A DNA stretch of 64,000 bases, taken from positions 1-64,000 of the forward strand of contig NZ_ALJF01000023.1 in NCBI RefSeq assembly GCF_000300855.1. Direction: 5' to 3'. The stretch is from Agrobacterium albertimagni AOL15 (GTDB taxonomy: Bacteria; Pseudomonadota; Alphaproteobacteria; Rhizobiales; Rhizobiaceae). Shown here one piece after another: positions 16,592 to 25,527 of this stretch. The notes beneath the pieces are model-generated. The model was given only the letters and a program-made list of their open reading frames with translations, was not told where the DNA came from and made no database searches. The translations under genes were made by a program, and so were the position numbers. Position 1 is the first letter of the stretch. Each line of letters begins with the position of its first letter.

Positions 16592-17636
16592 TCACGACAT
16601 CGAGATCCGCAATCTCTACAAGATCTTCGGCCCCAATGGCGGTGCCTTCATCGATCAGGTGAAGGCCGGCATGTCGAAGTCGGAGCTCAACGAGACCCAT
16701 GGCCATGTGCTCGGCCTCAAGGATATCAACATCGAGATGCCCGGCGGTGGTATCACCGTCGTCATGGGTCTGTCGGGCTCCGGCAAATCGACGCTGATCC
16801 GCCACATCAACCGGCTGATCGAACCGACCTCCGGCGAAGTCCTCTATGACGGCGTCGACGTCTGTCAGATGAGCCCGTTGGAGTTGCGGGAATTCCGCCG
16901 CCACAAGACGGCGATGGTGTTCCAGAAGTTCGCATTGCTGCCGCACCGCACAGTCCTCGAGAACACCGTTTACGGCCTCGACATTCAAGGAATTCCGCGT
17001 TCGAAGAGCGAGGAGATCGGCCGCCGCTGGATCGACCGCGTCGGGCTCTCCGGCTTCGAGGGGCATTACCCGAACCAGCTCTCAGGCGGCATGCAGCAGC
17101 GTGTCGGGCTTGCCCGGGCGCTCTCCAATGATGCCGACATCCTGCTGATGGACGAGGCCTATTCGGCGCTCGACCCGCTGATCCGCGTCGACATGCAGAC
17201 TGTCCTGCTCGACATTCAGCAGGAGCTGAAGAAGACCGTCGTCTTCATCACCCACGACCTCGACGAGGCGCTGCGCCTGGGTGACAAGATCGCGATCCTC
17301 AGGGATGGCGAGGTCATTCAACAGGGCTCCGGCCAAGACATCGTGCTGCAGCCGGCCGACGATTACATCTCGGCCTTCGTCAAGGAAGTGAACCGCGGCC
17401 GCGTCATCCGGCTCGACACGATCATGGGCCCATTGACCGGGACCGCCGAGGGGCTTGCCATGCCCGGCGGAACCGTTCTGGAGGCGGCGGCACGTATCAT
17501 GACGGATGCGCGGCAATCGAGCGCAGTCGTGACCAATGACGGCGGCACGCCCATCGGCCGCGTCGATCTGCAGCAGATCATTGCCGCCATGGTCACGCCG
17601 AAGAGCCACGAGGACAAGCAGATCGCTGCCGAATAG
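16584..17636 (+). CDS. Glycine betaine/proline-type ABC transporter, ATP-binding protein
   Basis: 350 residues from an ATG with GGAGG seven bases upstream, inside the end of the permease gene. Walker A is GLSGSGKST, the signature LSGGMQQRVGLARAL, Walker B ILLMDEAYSALDP, and the switch His is in FITHDLDEAL. The N-terminus has the ProV-type extension before the nucleotide-binding domain, and the C-terminus carries a short CBS-like region. It energises uptake by the preceding permease. Confidence 0.94.
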   Translation: MASHDIEIRNLYKIFGPNGGAFIDQVKAGMSKSELNETHGHVLGLKDINIEMPGGGITVVMGLSGSGKSTLIRHINRLIEPTSGEVLYDGVDVCQMSPLELREFRRHKTAMVFQKFALLPHRTVLENTVYGLDIQGIPRSKSEEIGRRWIDRVGLSGFEGHYPNQLSGGMQQRVGLARALSNDADILLMDEAYSALDPLIRVDMQTVLLDIQQELKKTVVFITHDLDEALRLGDKIAILRDGEVIQQGSGQDIVLQPADDYISAFVKEVNRGRVIRLDTIMGPLTGTAEGLAMPGGTVLEAAARIMTDARQSSAVVTNDGGTPIGRVDLQQIIAAMVTPKSHEDKQIAAE

Positions 17637-17668
17637 CGGCGAACGGTATTCCCTCCACCGAAAACGAT

Positions 17669-17702
17669 GCGGCCTCGTCTCTAACGGGGCCGCTGTCTTT
17701 TC
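17669..17702 (+). terminator. Probable terminator of the ABC transporter operon
   Basis: GCGGCC and GGCCGC arms with a 13-base loop are followed by TGTCTTTT, 33 bases after the ATPase stop. Confidence 0.5.
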
Positions 17703-17713
17703 GAGATTGAAAC

Positions 17714-17735
17714 CATATAAAGACTTCTTTATATG
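17714..17735. promoter_or_regulatory. Palindromic operator before bmt (ArsR-family/SahR-like)
   Basis: Perfect 10-base arms CATATAAAGA and TCTTTATATG around CT. AT-rich dyads of this form precede methionine-cycle genes in proteobacteria and are bound by ArsR-family regulators that sense S-adenosylhomocysteine (SahR type). It ends 27 bases before the bmt start, so it overlaps the likely promoter or transcript start. Confidence 0.65.
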
Positions 17736-17762
17736 AATGGCATGACCATTAGAGGATCCGCC

Positions 17763-18782
17763 ATGGCAACCCCGTCTAATCCGCTCTCCGAACTGCTGGC
17801 CGAAAAGGGCGTGCTGCTCGCCGATGGTGCCACCGGCACCAATCTGTTCGCGCAGGGTCTTGAGGCGGGTGAAGCGCCCGAACTCTGGAACGAGGCGCAG
17901 CCGGAAAAGATCGTCAAGCTGCATCAGGATTTCGTCGATGCCGGCGCCGACATCATCCTCACCAATTCGTTCGGCGGCACGCGCCATCGCCTGAAGCTTC
18001 ACCATGCCCAGGACCGCGTTCATGAACTGAACAAGAAGGCCGCGGAGATTGCCCGTTCGGTGGCGGACAAGGCGCCGCGCAAAGTCATCGTCGCCGGCTC
18101 CGTCGGCCCGACTGGCGAATTGTTGATCCCGCTCGGTGCGATGTCCTACGAGGAAGCGGTTGCGGCCTTCGTTGAGCAGATGGAGGGGCTGAAGGCCGGT
18201 GGTGCAGATGTGGCCTGGATCGAGACCATGTCGTCGCCGGATGAAATCCGCGCGGCTGCCGAGGCTGCCGTCAAGGTCGGCATGCCCTATACATTCACAG
18301 GGTCCTTCGACACGGCCGGCAAGACCATGATGGGCCTGCATCCGAAGGACATCCATGGCGTCGCGGGCGATATCGGCTCGGGGCCGCTGGCGGTCGGCGC
18401 AAACTGCGGCGTTGGCGCTTCCGACATCCTGCAGAGCTTGCTCGACATGACCGGCGCAAACCCGGGCGCGACCGTCATCGTCAAGGGCAACTGCGGCATT
18501 CCGGAATTCCGGGGTTCGGAGATCTTCTACTCCGGCACCCCGCCACTGATGGCCGACTACGCCCGCCTCGCCCGCGATGCCGGCGCCAAGATCATCGGCG
18601 GCTGCTGCGGGACGTCCTGTGACCACCTGGCCGCCATGCGCAAGGCACTCGACGACTATACACCCGGCCCTCGCCCGACGCTGGAGGTGATCGTCGATCG
18701 CATCGGACCGCTGCGCAACAAGACCGCGGACGAAAGCGGTGCGCAGGAAAGCAGCCGTCGGCCCCGCCGTCGCGGCAACTGA
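17763..18782 (+). CDS. bmt: Betaine-homocysteine S-methyltransferase
   Basis: 339 residues from the ATG preceded by GAGGA at 8 bases; two earlier ATGs (17733, 17742) are in frame but one lies inside the operator. It transfers a methyl group to homocysteine to give methionine. The zinc site of the homocysteine methyltransferase family is present: Cys in VGANCGVGASD and the CC pair in IIGGCCGTS. The N-terminal LLADGATGTNLFAQG is typical. Its neighbour, a betaine-type transporter, supports betaine as the methyl donor. The Arg-rich tail is not conserved in the family as far as I know. Confidence 0.88.
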   Translation: MATPSNPLSELLAEKGVLLADGATGTNLFAQGLEAGEAPELWNEAQPEKIVKLHQDFVDAGADIILTNSFGGTRHRLKLHHAQDRVHELNKKAAEIARSVADKAPRKVIVAGSVGPTGELLIPLGAMSYEEAVAAFVEQMEGLKAGGADVAWIETMSSPDEIRAAAEAAVKVGMPYTFTGSFDTAGKTMMGLHPKDIHGVAGDIGSGPLAVGANCGVGASDILQSLLDMTGANPGATVIVKGNCGIPEFRGSEIFYSGTPPLMADYARLARDAGAKIIGGCCGTSCDHLAAMRKALDDYTPGPRPTLEVIVDRIGPLRNKTADESGAQESSRRPRRRGN

Positions 18783-18805
18783 CCGGCCAAGACAGGATCA
18801 ACAAA

Positions 18806-18830
18806 AAAGGGCGCCGTGTGGCGCCCTTTC
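18806..18830. terminator. Shared bidirectional terminator between bmt and fpr
   Basis: GGGCGCC-GTGT-GGCGCCC flanked by AAA/TTT runs on both sides lies between two converging genes and can serve both. Confidence 0.8.
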
Positions 18831-18853
18831 TGATTTCAGCATCCGATCGACGT

Positions 18854-19666
18854 TCAGCCGACGAAGGCGCGTTCGATGACGAATTCCGCCGGCTTGTTGT
18901 TGGCGCCTTCGGTAAGGCCCGCCTTCTCCAACAGTGCCTTGGTATCCTTCAGCATGGCGGTCGAGCCGCAGATCATGCCGCGATCGATTTCGGGATCGAG
19001 TGCCGGGACGCCGAGATCGGTAAACATCTTGCCATTCTCGATCAGGTCGGTGATGCGGCCCTTGAAGGGATAGTCTTCGCGGGTCACCGTCGCATAGTGC
19101 TTCAGCTTGTCGCCGACGACTTCGGCGAGAAATTCGTGATTCTTGATCTCGTCGACGAGATCGAAGCCGTATTTCAGCTCGGCGACGTCGCGGCAGGTGT
19201 GGGTGAGGATGACTTCCTCGAACTTCTCATAGGTCTCGGGATCGCGGATCAGGCTGGCGAAGGGCGCGATGCCGGTGCCGGTCGAGAACATGTAGAGGCG
19301 CTTGCCGGGAGTGAGCGCGTCGAGCACCAGCGTGCCCGTCGGCTTCTTGCGCATCAGCACCTTGTCACCCGGCTGGATGCGCTGCAGGTGCTGAGTAAGC
19401 GGGCCGTTCGGCACCTTGATCGAGAAGAATTCGAGTTCTTCATCCCAGGAAGGGCTTGCTATCGAATAGGCGCGGTAGATCGGCTTTCCCTCGACCATCA
19501 GGCCGATCATCGCAAACTCGCCGGAGCGGAAGCGGAAGCCGGCCGGACGGGTCATGCGGAAGCGGAAAAGATGGTCGGTGTAATGGGTGACGCTCAGAAC
19601 CGTTTCGGCATAGACGCCCTCGGGCACGATCAGTTCGGCATTGTCGGTCTTCACAGGAGCATTCAT
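18854..19666 (-). CDS. fpr: Ferredoxin/flavodoxin-NADP+ reductase
   Basis: 270 residues, the usual size. It moves electrons between NADPH and ferredoxin or flavodoxin and carries FAD. The FAD-binding motif is RAYSIASP, the NADP-binding region includes MFSTGTGIAPFASL and MICGST, and the C-terminus ends in ERAFVG, typical of bacterial Fpr with an aromatic near the end. It is monocistronic here, with the sulfite-reductase operon upstream on the same strand. Confidence 0.94.
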   Translation of the reverse strand: MNAPVKTDNAELIVPEGVYAETVLSVTHYTDHLFRFRMTRPAGFRFRSGEFAMIGLMVEGKPIYRAYSIASPSWDEELEFFSIKVPNGPLTQHLQRIQPGDKVLMRKKPTGTLVLDALTPGKRLYMFSTGTGIAPFASLIRDPETYEKFEEVILTHTCRDVAELKYGFDLVDEIKNHEFLAEVVGDKLKHYATVTREDYPFKGRITDLIENGKMFTDLGVPALDPEIDRGMICGSTAMLKDTKALLEKAGLTEGANNKPAEFVIERAFVG

Positions 19667-19836
19667 AGGCTGTCGGTCCTATCGTTCGGTCGATTGGGAA
19701 GAGCCTATAATCCAGACCGTCCCATTCCACAATTCAGCCGGCATGCAGATTTCGCAGCCGAGATATCCATGAAAGCGAAGGCGGCATCCTTGACCGAGGT
19801 CAATTCGCCGCCTCCACATAGCGATTTGTTGATGTC

Positions 19837-20349
19837 TCAGGCGCCAGTGGAGCCAAGACGACGCCAGCTGAAACCACCGACCGCCTCGGATTCCCGAGCC
19901 GTCGGCTGGTAGCGCTGGGCAACGCCCGTGAGACAGTTTTCGGCAAGCCTACGCTGGGCGACCGGATTGGTGACCGCGAAGCTGTCGAAGCCGGTGCGCA
20001 GCATCAGCGGCACCTGGTCGATCAGGACATCACCGACGGCACGGAGTTCGCCGGTATAGCCCAGGCGTTCGCGCAGCAGCGTCGCATGGCTGAAGCCGCG
20101 GCCATCGTTGAAGGCCGGGAAGGCAACGGCGATCAGCGCGATGCGATCGAGATGCGGCTCAAGCTTCTTCACGTCATCGGCAGGCGCAATGTATACACCG
20201 AGACCGACGTCGTTGGTTTCGCCAACGGCTTCGAGGAAGGCGTCCAGCGGCAGAATGGCCTTTTCGCCCTCCCCTGCCTTGCGCTCTTCGGTTTCTGTCA
20301 CCCAGATATCGCCCTCGACGAAACCGGTTTCTTTCCAAATCTTGGTCAT
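19837..20349 (-). CDS. DUF934 protein of the sulfite reductase operon
   Basis: 170 residues from ATG (MTKIWKETGFVEGDIWV); a longer reading to 20472 overlaps cysI and is not used. DUF934 proteins are commonly the last gene of rhizobial cysI operons. Motif AFPAFNDGRGFSHATLLR is the family hallmark. The gap to cysI is 13 bases. Its biochemical role is not established; a part in sulfite reduction is inferred from linkage. Confidence 0.88.
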   Translation of the reverse strand: MTKIWKETGFVEGDIWVTETEERKAGEGEKAILPLDAFLEAVGETNDVGLGVYIAPADDVKKLEPHLDRIALIAVAFPAFNDGRGFSHATLLRERLGYTGELRAVGDVLIDQVPLMLRTGFDSFAVTNPVAQRRLAENCLTGVAQRYQPTARESEAVGGFSWRRLGSTGA

Positions 20350-20362
20350 CACGTTTCCAGTC

Positions 20363-22036
20363 TCACGCGGCTTCGGCAGAAGCGTTGCCATAGAGCGCGT
20401 CCTTGAACGGCTTGGGGCCGACGCGGCGATAGGCTTCGAGGAAGGTCTCCTTGGGATCGAGGCGCAGGCCAAGATAGGTATCGACGATGGTCTCTACCGC
20501 GTCGGTTACCTTTTCCGGCTCGAAACCGCGACCGATGATCTCGCCGATCGACGAGTTCTCGTCTCCCGAACCGCCGAGCGTGATCTGGTACAGTTCAGCA
20601 CCCTTCTTCTCGACACCCAGCAGGCCGATATGGCCAACATGGTGGTGGCCGCAGGCATTGATGCAGCCGGAGATCTTGATCTTGAGTTCACCGATTTCCT
20701 GCTGGCGCTCCAGCGAGCCGAAGCGGGTCGAGATCTCCTGTGCCACCGGAATGGACCGTGCATTGGCCAGCGCGCAATAGTCCAAGCCGGGACAGGCGAT
20801 CATGTCGGTGATCAGGTTGGAGTTTGCCGTAGCGAGGCCAGACTTCTCGAGCGCCTGGTAGAGCGTATAGAGATCGCCTCTGGCGACATGCGGCAGGATC
20901 AGGTTCTGCTCGTGGCTGACGCGGATTTCGTCGAAGGCGTAACGCTCGGCGAGGTCCGCAACGAGATCCATTTGCGCATCCGACGCGTCACCCGGCGTGC
21001 CGCCGATCGGCTTCAGCGAGATCGTCACCATGCCGTAGTCGGGATGACGATGCGGCTGGACGTTCTGCTTGACCCAGGAGGCGAAGGCCGGATCCGCCTT
21101 CTGGGCGCGGGCGAGCGCTTCCCAGCCATCTGGACGGTCTGTCAGTGCCGGCGGGGCAAAATAGGTTTCGATCGCGCGGATATCGCCTTCCGGCAGTTTC
21201 AATTCGCTGTCGCGGATCTCGGCGAACTCGGCTTCCACCTGACGGGTCAGTTCCTCGACACCGGTCTCATGCACGAGGATCTTGATGCGCGCCTTGTACT
21301 TGTTGTCGCGACGGCCGTGCAGATTGTACACGCGAACGATCGCGGTGATGTAGGTCAGAAGGTCGGCTTCCGGCAGGAAACCGTTGATCTTCTTGGCGAT
21401 CAGCGGCGTGCGGCCTTGGCCGCCGCCGACATAAACGGCAAAGCCGAGCTCACCCGCTTCGTTCTTCTTCAGCTGCAGGCCGATGTCATGCACCTGGATC
21501 GCGGCGCGGTCCTTTTCTGCGCCGGTGACAGCGATCTTGAACTTGCGCGGCAGGAAAGAGAATTCCGGATGCAGCGAGGACCACTGACGCAGGATCTCGG
21601 CATAGGGGCGCGGATCGGCGACTTCGTCAGCGGCCGCACCAGCGAAATGGTCGGCGGTCACGTTGCGGATGCAGTTGCCCGAGGTCTGAATGGCGTGCAT
21701 TTCGACGCTTGCGAGATCTTCCAGGATAGCTGGCGTATCAGACAGTTTCGGCCAGTTGTACTGGATGTTCTGGCGCGTGGTGAAGTGACCATAGCCGCGG
21801 TCATATTTGCGGGCGACATGGGCCAGCATGCGCATCTGCCTGGAGTTCAACGTGCCATAGGGAATGGCGACACGCAGCATATAGGCATGAAGCTGGAGAT
21901 AGACGCCGTTCATCAGGCGCAGCGGCTTGAAGGCGTCTTCGGCAAGCTCACCCGACAGGCGGCGGGCCACCTGGTCGCGGAACTGCTCTACGCGCGCCGA
22001 CACAAAAGCGTGGTCGAATTCGTCATAACGATACAT
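20363..22036 (-). CDS. cysI: Sulfite reductase haemoprotein (nitrite/sulfite reductase family)
   Basis: 557 residues. It reduces sulfite to sulfide using a siroheme coupled to a 4Fe-4S cluster. The four cluster cysteines are in MIACPGLDYCALAN and SGCINACGHHHVGHIG. Siroheme-binding basic residues are in FTTRQNIQYNWPK and CIRNVTADH. Upstream cysG makes the siroheme, and DUF2849 lies between. The family also includes ferredoxin-nitrite reductases; the cysG/DUF934 context favours sulfite. Confidence 0.93.
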   Translation of the reverse strand: MYRYDEFDHAFVSARVEQFRDQVARRLSGELAEDAFKPLRLMNGVYLQLHAYMLRVAIPYGTLNSRQMRMLAHVARKYDRGYGHFTTRQNIQYNWPKLSDTPAILEDLASVEMHAIQTSGNCIRNVTADHFAGAAADEVADPRPYAEILRQWSSLHPEFSFLPRKFKIAVTGAEKDRAAIQVHDIGLQLKKNEAGELGFAVYVGGGQGRTPLIAKKINGFLPEADLLTYITAIVRVYNLHGRRDNKYKARIKILVHETGVEELTRQVEAEFAEIRDSELKLPEGDIRAIETYFAPPALTDRPDGWEALARAQKADPAFASWVKQNVQPHRHPDYGMVTISLKPIGGTPGDASDAQMDLVADLAERYAFDEIRVSHEQNLILPHVARGDLYTLYQALEKSGLATANSNLITDMIACPGLDYCALANARSIPVAQEISTRFGSLERQQEIGELKIKISGCINACGHHHVGHIGLLGVEKKGAELYQITLGGSGDENSSIGEIIGRGFEPEKVTDAVETIVDTYLGLRLDPKETFLEAYRRVGPKPFKDALYGNASAEAA

Positions 22037-22051
22037 GTCTTACCTCAGGCC

Positions 22052-22366
22052 TCAAGCCGCAATGAATGCCGGGTCGGCATAACCGTGACCCTCGGCATAA
22101 GCGATGGTCGGGCCTTCCGCCCGGATACGTTCGCGCAGGCGCAAGGGGCGCAGTTTGCCGTCCTTTTCCTCAATCTCGATGACGTTCACATCGACGACGA
22201 GATTGCTAGCGAAGGCCTGCTTGCCGGCGGTTTCCAGCGCTTCGACAGCCTCAGCATGGCGGGCAACGAAGGCTTCCTGCAGACGCTCGGCCCACTGGCC
22301 ATTGGCGTCCAGCCAGACGGCGATGCCGTCGGTCAGGCGGTTTGCTGTCAGAACCTTGTCTACCAT
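22052..22366 (-). CDS. DUF2849 small protein of the sulfite reductase operon
   Basis: 104 residues. It starts MVDKVLTANRLTDGIAVWLD, typical of DUF2849, a family found between cysG and cysI in Rhizobiales. It is separated from cysG by 1 base and from cysI by 15, so the genes are co-transcribed. No catalytic motif is seen. A role in siroheme or sulfite metabolism is inferred from position. Confidence 0.85.
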   Translation of the reverse strand: MVDKVLTANRLTDGIAVWLDANGQWAERLQEAFVARHAEAVEALETAGKQAFASNLVVDVNVIEIEEKDGKLRPLRLRERIRAEGPTIAYAEGHGYADPAFIAA

Positions 22367-22367
22367 G

Positions 22368-23810
22368 TCAATTCCTCTGCGTTTCCAGTTCAGCCGTCAC
22401 GTGCGCGCCCAAGGGTTCGGAGCGGCTGAAATCGGCGCCGGCGACGGCGTCGCCGATGATGACCATGACCGGACCCGTCAGCTCCGTGCGAGCCTCCAGG
22501 CTTGGCAATTCCTTGAGGGTACCGTGCAGCAGGCGGCTGTCGCGGCGCCCGGCATTTTCGACGACCGCAACGGTCGTGTCCTCGGCGAGCCCGCCTGCCA
22601 TCAGGCGTTCGGCGACGGAGGCCGCCACCGTGCGGCCCATATAGACGGCGACTGTGGCACCCGATAGCGCAAGACGCGCCCAATCCGGCAGGACGTTGCC
22701 CTGCAAATCGTGGCCGGTGGTGAAGACCAGCGACGAGGATACGCCGCGCAGGGTCAGCGGCAGTTCGAAGTCGGCAGCGGCAGCAAGTGCCGAGGTCACG
22801 CCGGGGACGATCTCATAAGGAATTCCTGCATCGCGAAGTGCTGCCATCTCTTCTCCGGCACGACCGAAGATCAGCGGATCGCCCGACTTCAGGCGGACAA
22901 CGCGCTTGCCGGCATGACCGAGCTCGACGAGGAGCGCGTTGATCTCGCTTTGCGACTTCGAATGACAGCCCTTGCGCTTGCCGACGGGAATACGCTCGGC
23001 ATCGCGGCGGCCCATATCGACCACTTCGCGCGGGACCAAGGCATCATAGACAATCACGTCGCATTCCATCATCAGGCGATGGGCACGCAGCGTCAGCAGA
23101 TCTTCCGCACCCGGGCCTGCACCGACGAGGAAAACGCGACCTTCAACGCGATCGGCAGCAACGCCCTTCAGCAGGCGTGTCGCTTCGCGGCGGGCAAGGC
23201 TGATCTCGTCGGATTCGACGTGATCTGCGACCTTGCCCTTGAAGAAATCGCGCCAGAACAACCGACGCGGCGCTCCGCGCGGCACGAGGCGATCAACGGC
23301 GCGGCGATAGGAATTGGCGAGGCGACCAAGCTTGCCGAGCGAGCGCGGCAAAAGACGGTCGATGTCGGCACGGATCATCTGGGCGAGAACCGGGCCCACA
23401 CCTTCGGTGCCAATGGCAACGGCGATGGGGGCACGGTTGACGAGTGCCGGCGTGTAGAAATCGCAGTAGTCGGGCTGATCCACGGCATTGGCCGGGATGC
23501 GGGCGGCGCGGGCGGCAGCCACGATCTCGCGGTCGAGAGCGCCCTGCCCCGTTGCGGCAAAGACCAGACGCGCGCCCTGAACTTGCGAGGGATCGAAAGT
23601 CTTGGCGATCTGCTCAATTGCGTTTGCAGCCAGAAAGGCAGCGTAATCCTCTTCCGGGGCATCAGCATAGGCGATGATGCGGGCTTCGGTGTTCTTCAGC
23701 AGGCGCGCCTTGGCATAGGCCTCGTCACCGTTTCCGAAGACGGCGGCGACCTTACCCTCGACCTTGAAGAAGGCCGGGAAGACCGAAAGCTGTTTGTCCT
23801 GCTGTGCCAT
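22368..23810 (-). CDS. cysG: Siroheme synthase (multifunctional CysG)
   Basis: 480 residues. The N-terminal half is precorrin-2 dehydrogenase/sirohydrochlorin ferrochelatase (NAD-binding AVFGNGDEAYAKARLL); the C-terminal half is uroporphyrinogen-III methyltransferase (VFLVGAGPGAEDLLTLRA and VVRLKSGDPLIFGRAGEE). It makes siroheme for the downstream CysI. ATG 23810 (MAQQDKQLSVFPAFFKVEG) is chosen as it begins at the conserved domain; in-frame starts up to 23891 exist. Confidence 0.92.
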   Translation of the reverse strand: MAQQDKQLSVFPAFFKVEGKVAAVFGNGDEAYAKARLLKNTEARIIAYADAPEEDYAAFLAANAIEQIAKTFDPSQVQGARLVFAATGQGALDREIVAAARAARIPANAVDQPDYCDFYTPALVNRAPIAVAIGTEGVGPVLAQMIRADIDRLLPRSLGKLGRLANSYRRAVDRLVPRGAPRRLFWRDFFKGKVADHVESDEISLARREATRLLKGVAADRVEGRVFLVGAGPGAEDLLTLRAHRLMMECDVIVYDALVPREVVDMGRRDAERIPVGKRKGCHSKSQSEINALLVELGHAGKRVVRLKSGDPLIFGRAGEEMAALRDAGIPYEIVPGVTSALAAAADFELPLTLRGVSSSLVFTTGHDLQGNVLPDWARLALSGATVAVYMGRTVAASVAERLMAGGLAEDTTVAVVENAGRRDSRLLHGTLKELPSLEARTELTGPVMVIIGDAVAGADFSRSEPLGAHVTAELETQRN

Positions 23811-24079
23811 GAAGCATCCGTTCAAAGTAAGCCTCATCATCGCGTTTCGGCTTTGAGAATTGAAGAAACAGGAATCCCTTCGCCCCCGCACTGAGGTATT
23901 TCTGTCCTAGTCTCCTCGCCCTTGCGAGCAAAATGCACCGTTGTGTTCAAAGTCTGACGCGATCGCTCTCGCCCTCGCCTAAATGGCTGGGAAAACCGAA
24001 GTGGGTGCATCATTTCCCTTTCGGCCGCTGCTCGGCAAGCGCTAAGATTGCATTGCACAAGACTGCGGAGCGCGCCACC

Positions 24080-24667
24080 TTGACCACACCCGAACTTACC
24101 CGTCGCCTTCTCGACGTGATCGAACATGACATCCTGCCGCTGACTGCCAAAGGCGTCGCTGCCGGCAACAAGGTTTTCGGCGCCGCCATCCTCAGGAAGT
24201 CGGACCTGTCTCTCGTGCTTGCCGAGACCAACAACGAGCTGGAAAACCCACTCTGGCACGGCGAGGTTCATACATTGAAGCGCTTCTACGAGCAGGGCGA
24301 GCGGCCTGACACGAAGGACCTGATCTTTCTCTCGACCCATGAACCCTGCACCATGTGCATGTCGGCGATCACCTGGGCGGGTTTCGACAATTTCTACTAT
24401 TTCTTCAGCCATGAAGACAGCCGCGACGCCTTTGCCATCCCCCATGATCTGAAGATTCTGAAGGAGGTCTTCGGCCTGGAGCCCGGCGGCTATCGGCGGC
24501 AGAACGCCTTCTGGCTTAGCCATGCGATGATCGAAATGGTGGCCTCCGCCAGCGATGCCGATCGCCCCGCACTCTTCGAACAGGTGAGCCATATCAAGGC
24601 TCAGTATGACCTTTTGTCGGAGACTTACCAGTCGTCCAAGGGCGACAACGCCATTCCGCTCAACTGA
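24080..24667 (+). CDS. Cytidine/deoxycytidylate deaminase-family protein
   Basis: 195 residues from a TTG start with GGAG nine bases upstream; the in-frame ATG at 23933 would add an unlikely basic N-terminus. The zinc deaminase motifs are HGE (WHGEVHTLKRF) and PCTMC (THEPCTMCMSAITWAGF). The sequence has a long C-terminal part unlike TadA. Substrate is not assigned; a nucleobase or nucleoside is likely. It is divergent from cysG and 20 bases before mazG. Confidence 0.82.
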   Translation: MTTPELTRRLLDVIEHDILPLTAKGVAAGNKVFGAAILRKSDLSLVLAETNNELENPLWHGEVHTLKRFYEQGERPDTKDLIFLSTHEPCTMCMSAITWAGFDNFYYFFSHEDSRDAFAIPHDLKILKEVFGLEPGGYRRQNAFWLSHAMIEMVASASDADRPALFEQVSHIKAQYDLLSETYQSSKGDNAIPLN

Positions 24668-24687
24668 GCGAGCCATACGGGATAAAA

Positions 24688-25521
24688 ATGGAAGCCTCCA
24701 CCGACATCGATCGCCTACTCGAAATCATGGCGGCGCTGCGCCAGCCCCAGACCGGGTGCCCCTGGGACATCGTCCAGACCTTCGAGACGATCAAGCCCTA
24801 TACAATCGAGGAGGCGTATGAAGTCGCTGACGCGATTGAGCGCAAGGATCCGGACGATCTCTGCGAGGAGTTGGGCGATCTGTTGTTACAGGTGGTCTTT
24901 CATGCCCGTATTGCTGAAGAGGAAGGCCTGTTCTCCTTCGGCGATGTTGTCGAGGCGATCACGCGCAAAATGATCCGGCGGCATCCGCATGTCTTTGCGC
25001 GATCCGATGCCGATACGCCCGACGCTGTGAAGGCGCAGTGGGACAAGATCAAGCAGGACGAAAAAGCCGAACGTCTCGCACGCCGGGCAGCCCGTGGCTC
25101 GGCCGCCGATCCCGACACGGGCTATCTCGGCTCGGTACAGCGGTCATTTCCGGCGCTCACAGAAGCGTTAAAGCTGCAGGAACGGGCCGCCAAGGTCGGC
25201 TTCGACTGGTCGGAGGCTGCCCCGATCCTCGACAAGATCGAGGAGGAAATCGGCGAATTGCGTGAGGCGCTGGCCGAAAATCGGCCGGACAAGGTCAAGG
25301 ACGAACTCGGCGACCTGATCTTCGCATTGGTCAATATCGGCCGGCATGTGGGGGCGGAACCGGAACAGGCACTGCGCGGCACGAACACGAAGTTCCGCAA
25401 TCGTTTCAGTTATATAGAAACGTCTCTTCATGCTTCGGGCGAGACGCTGGAGGCGGCTTCGCTGGAACGGATGGAAGAGCTCTGGCAGGCGGCAAAAGGC
25501 ATCCAGCGGCAAATTGGTTGA
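24688..25521 (+). CDS. mazG: Nucleoside triphosphate pyrophosphohydrolase
   Basis: 277 residues with two MazG domains. It hydrolyses (deoxy)nucleoside triphosphates to monophosphates and pyrophosphate, removing damaged nucleotides and affecting (p)ppGpp in other bacteria. The N-terminal domain has CPWDIVQTFETIKPYTIEEAY and EELGDLLLQVVFHA; the C-terminal has EIEEEIGEL and DELGDLIFALVNIGRH, each with the acidic metal-binding helix pair. It follows the deaminase closely, and a nucleotide-cleaning pair is plausible. Confidence 0.95.
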   Translation: MEASTDIDRLLEIMAALRQPQTGCPWDIVQTFETIKPYTIEEAYEVADAIERKDPDDLCEELGDLLLQVVFHARIAEEEGLFSFGDVVEAITRKMIRRHPHVFARSDADTPDAVKAQWDKIKQDEKAERLARRAARGSAADPDTGYLGSVQRSFPALTEALKLQERAAKVGFDWSEAAPILDKIEEEIGELREALAENRPDKVKDELGDLIFALVNIGRHVGAEPEQALRGTNTKFRNRFSYIETSLHASGETLEAASLERMEELWQAAKGIQRQIG

Positions 25522-25527
25522 ACCAGC

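Noticed and set aside
17733-17762. Upstream ATGs of bmt as the start
   Set aside because: The first lies inside the palindromic operator and neither has a ribosome site; the third ATG has GAGGA at 8 bases.
20108-22429. 773-codon plus-strand frame over cysI and DUF2849
   Set aside because: Shadow of the sulfite reductase operon; no domain is recognised on this strand.
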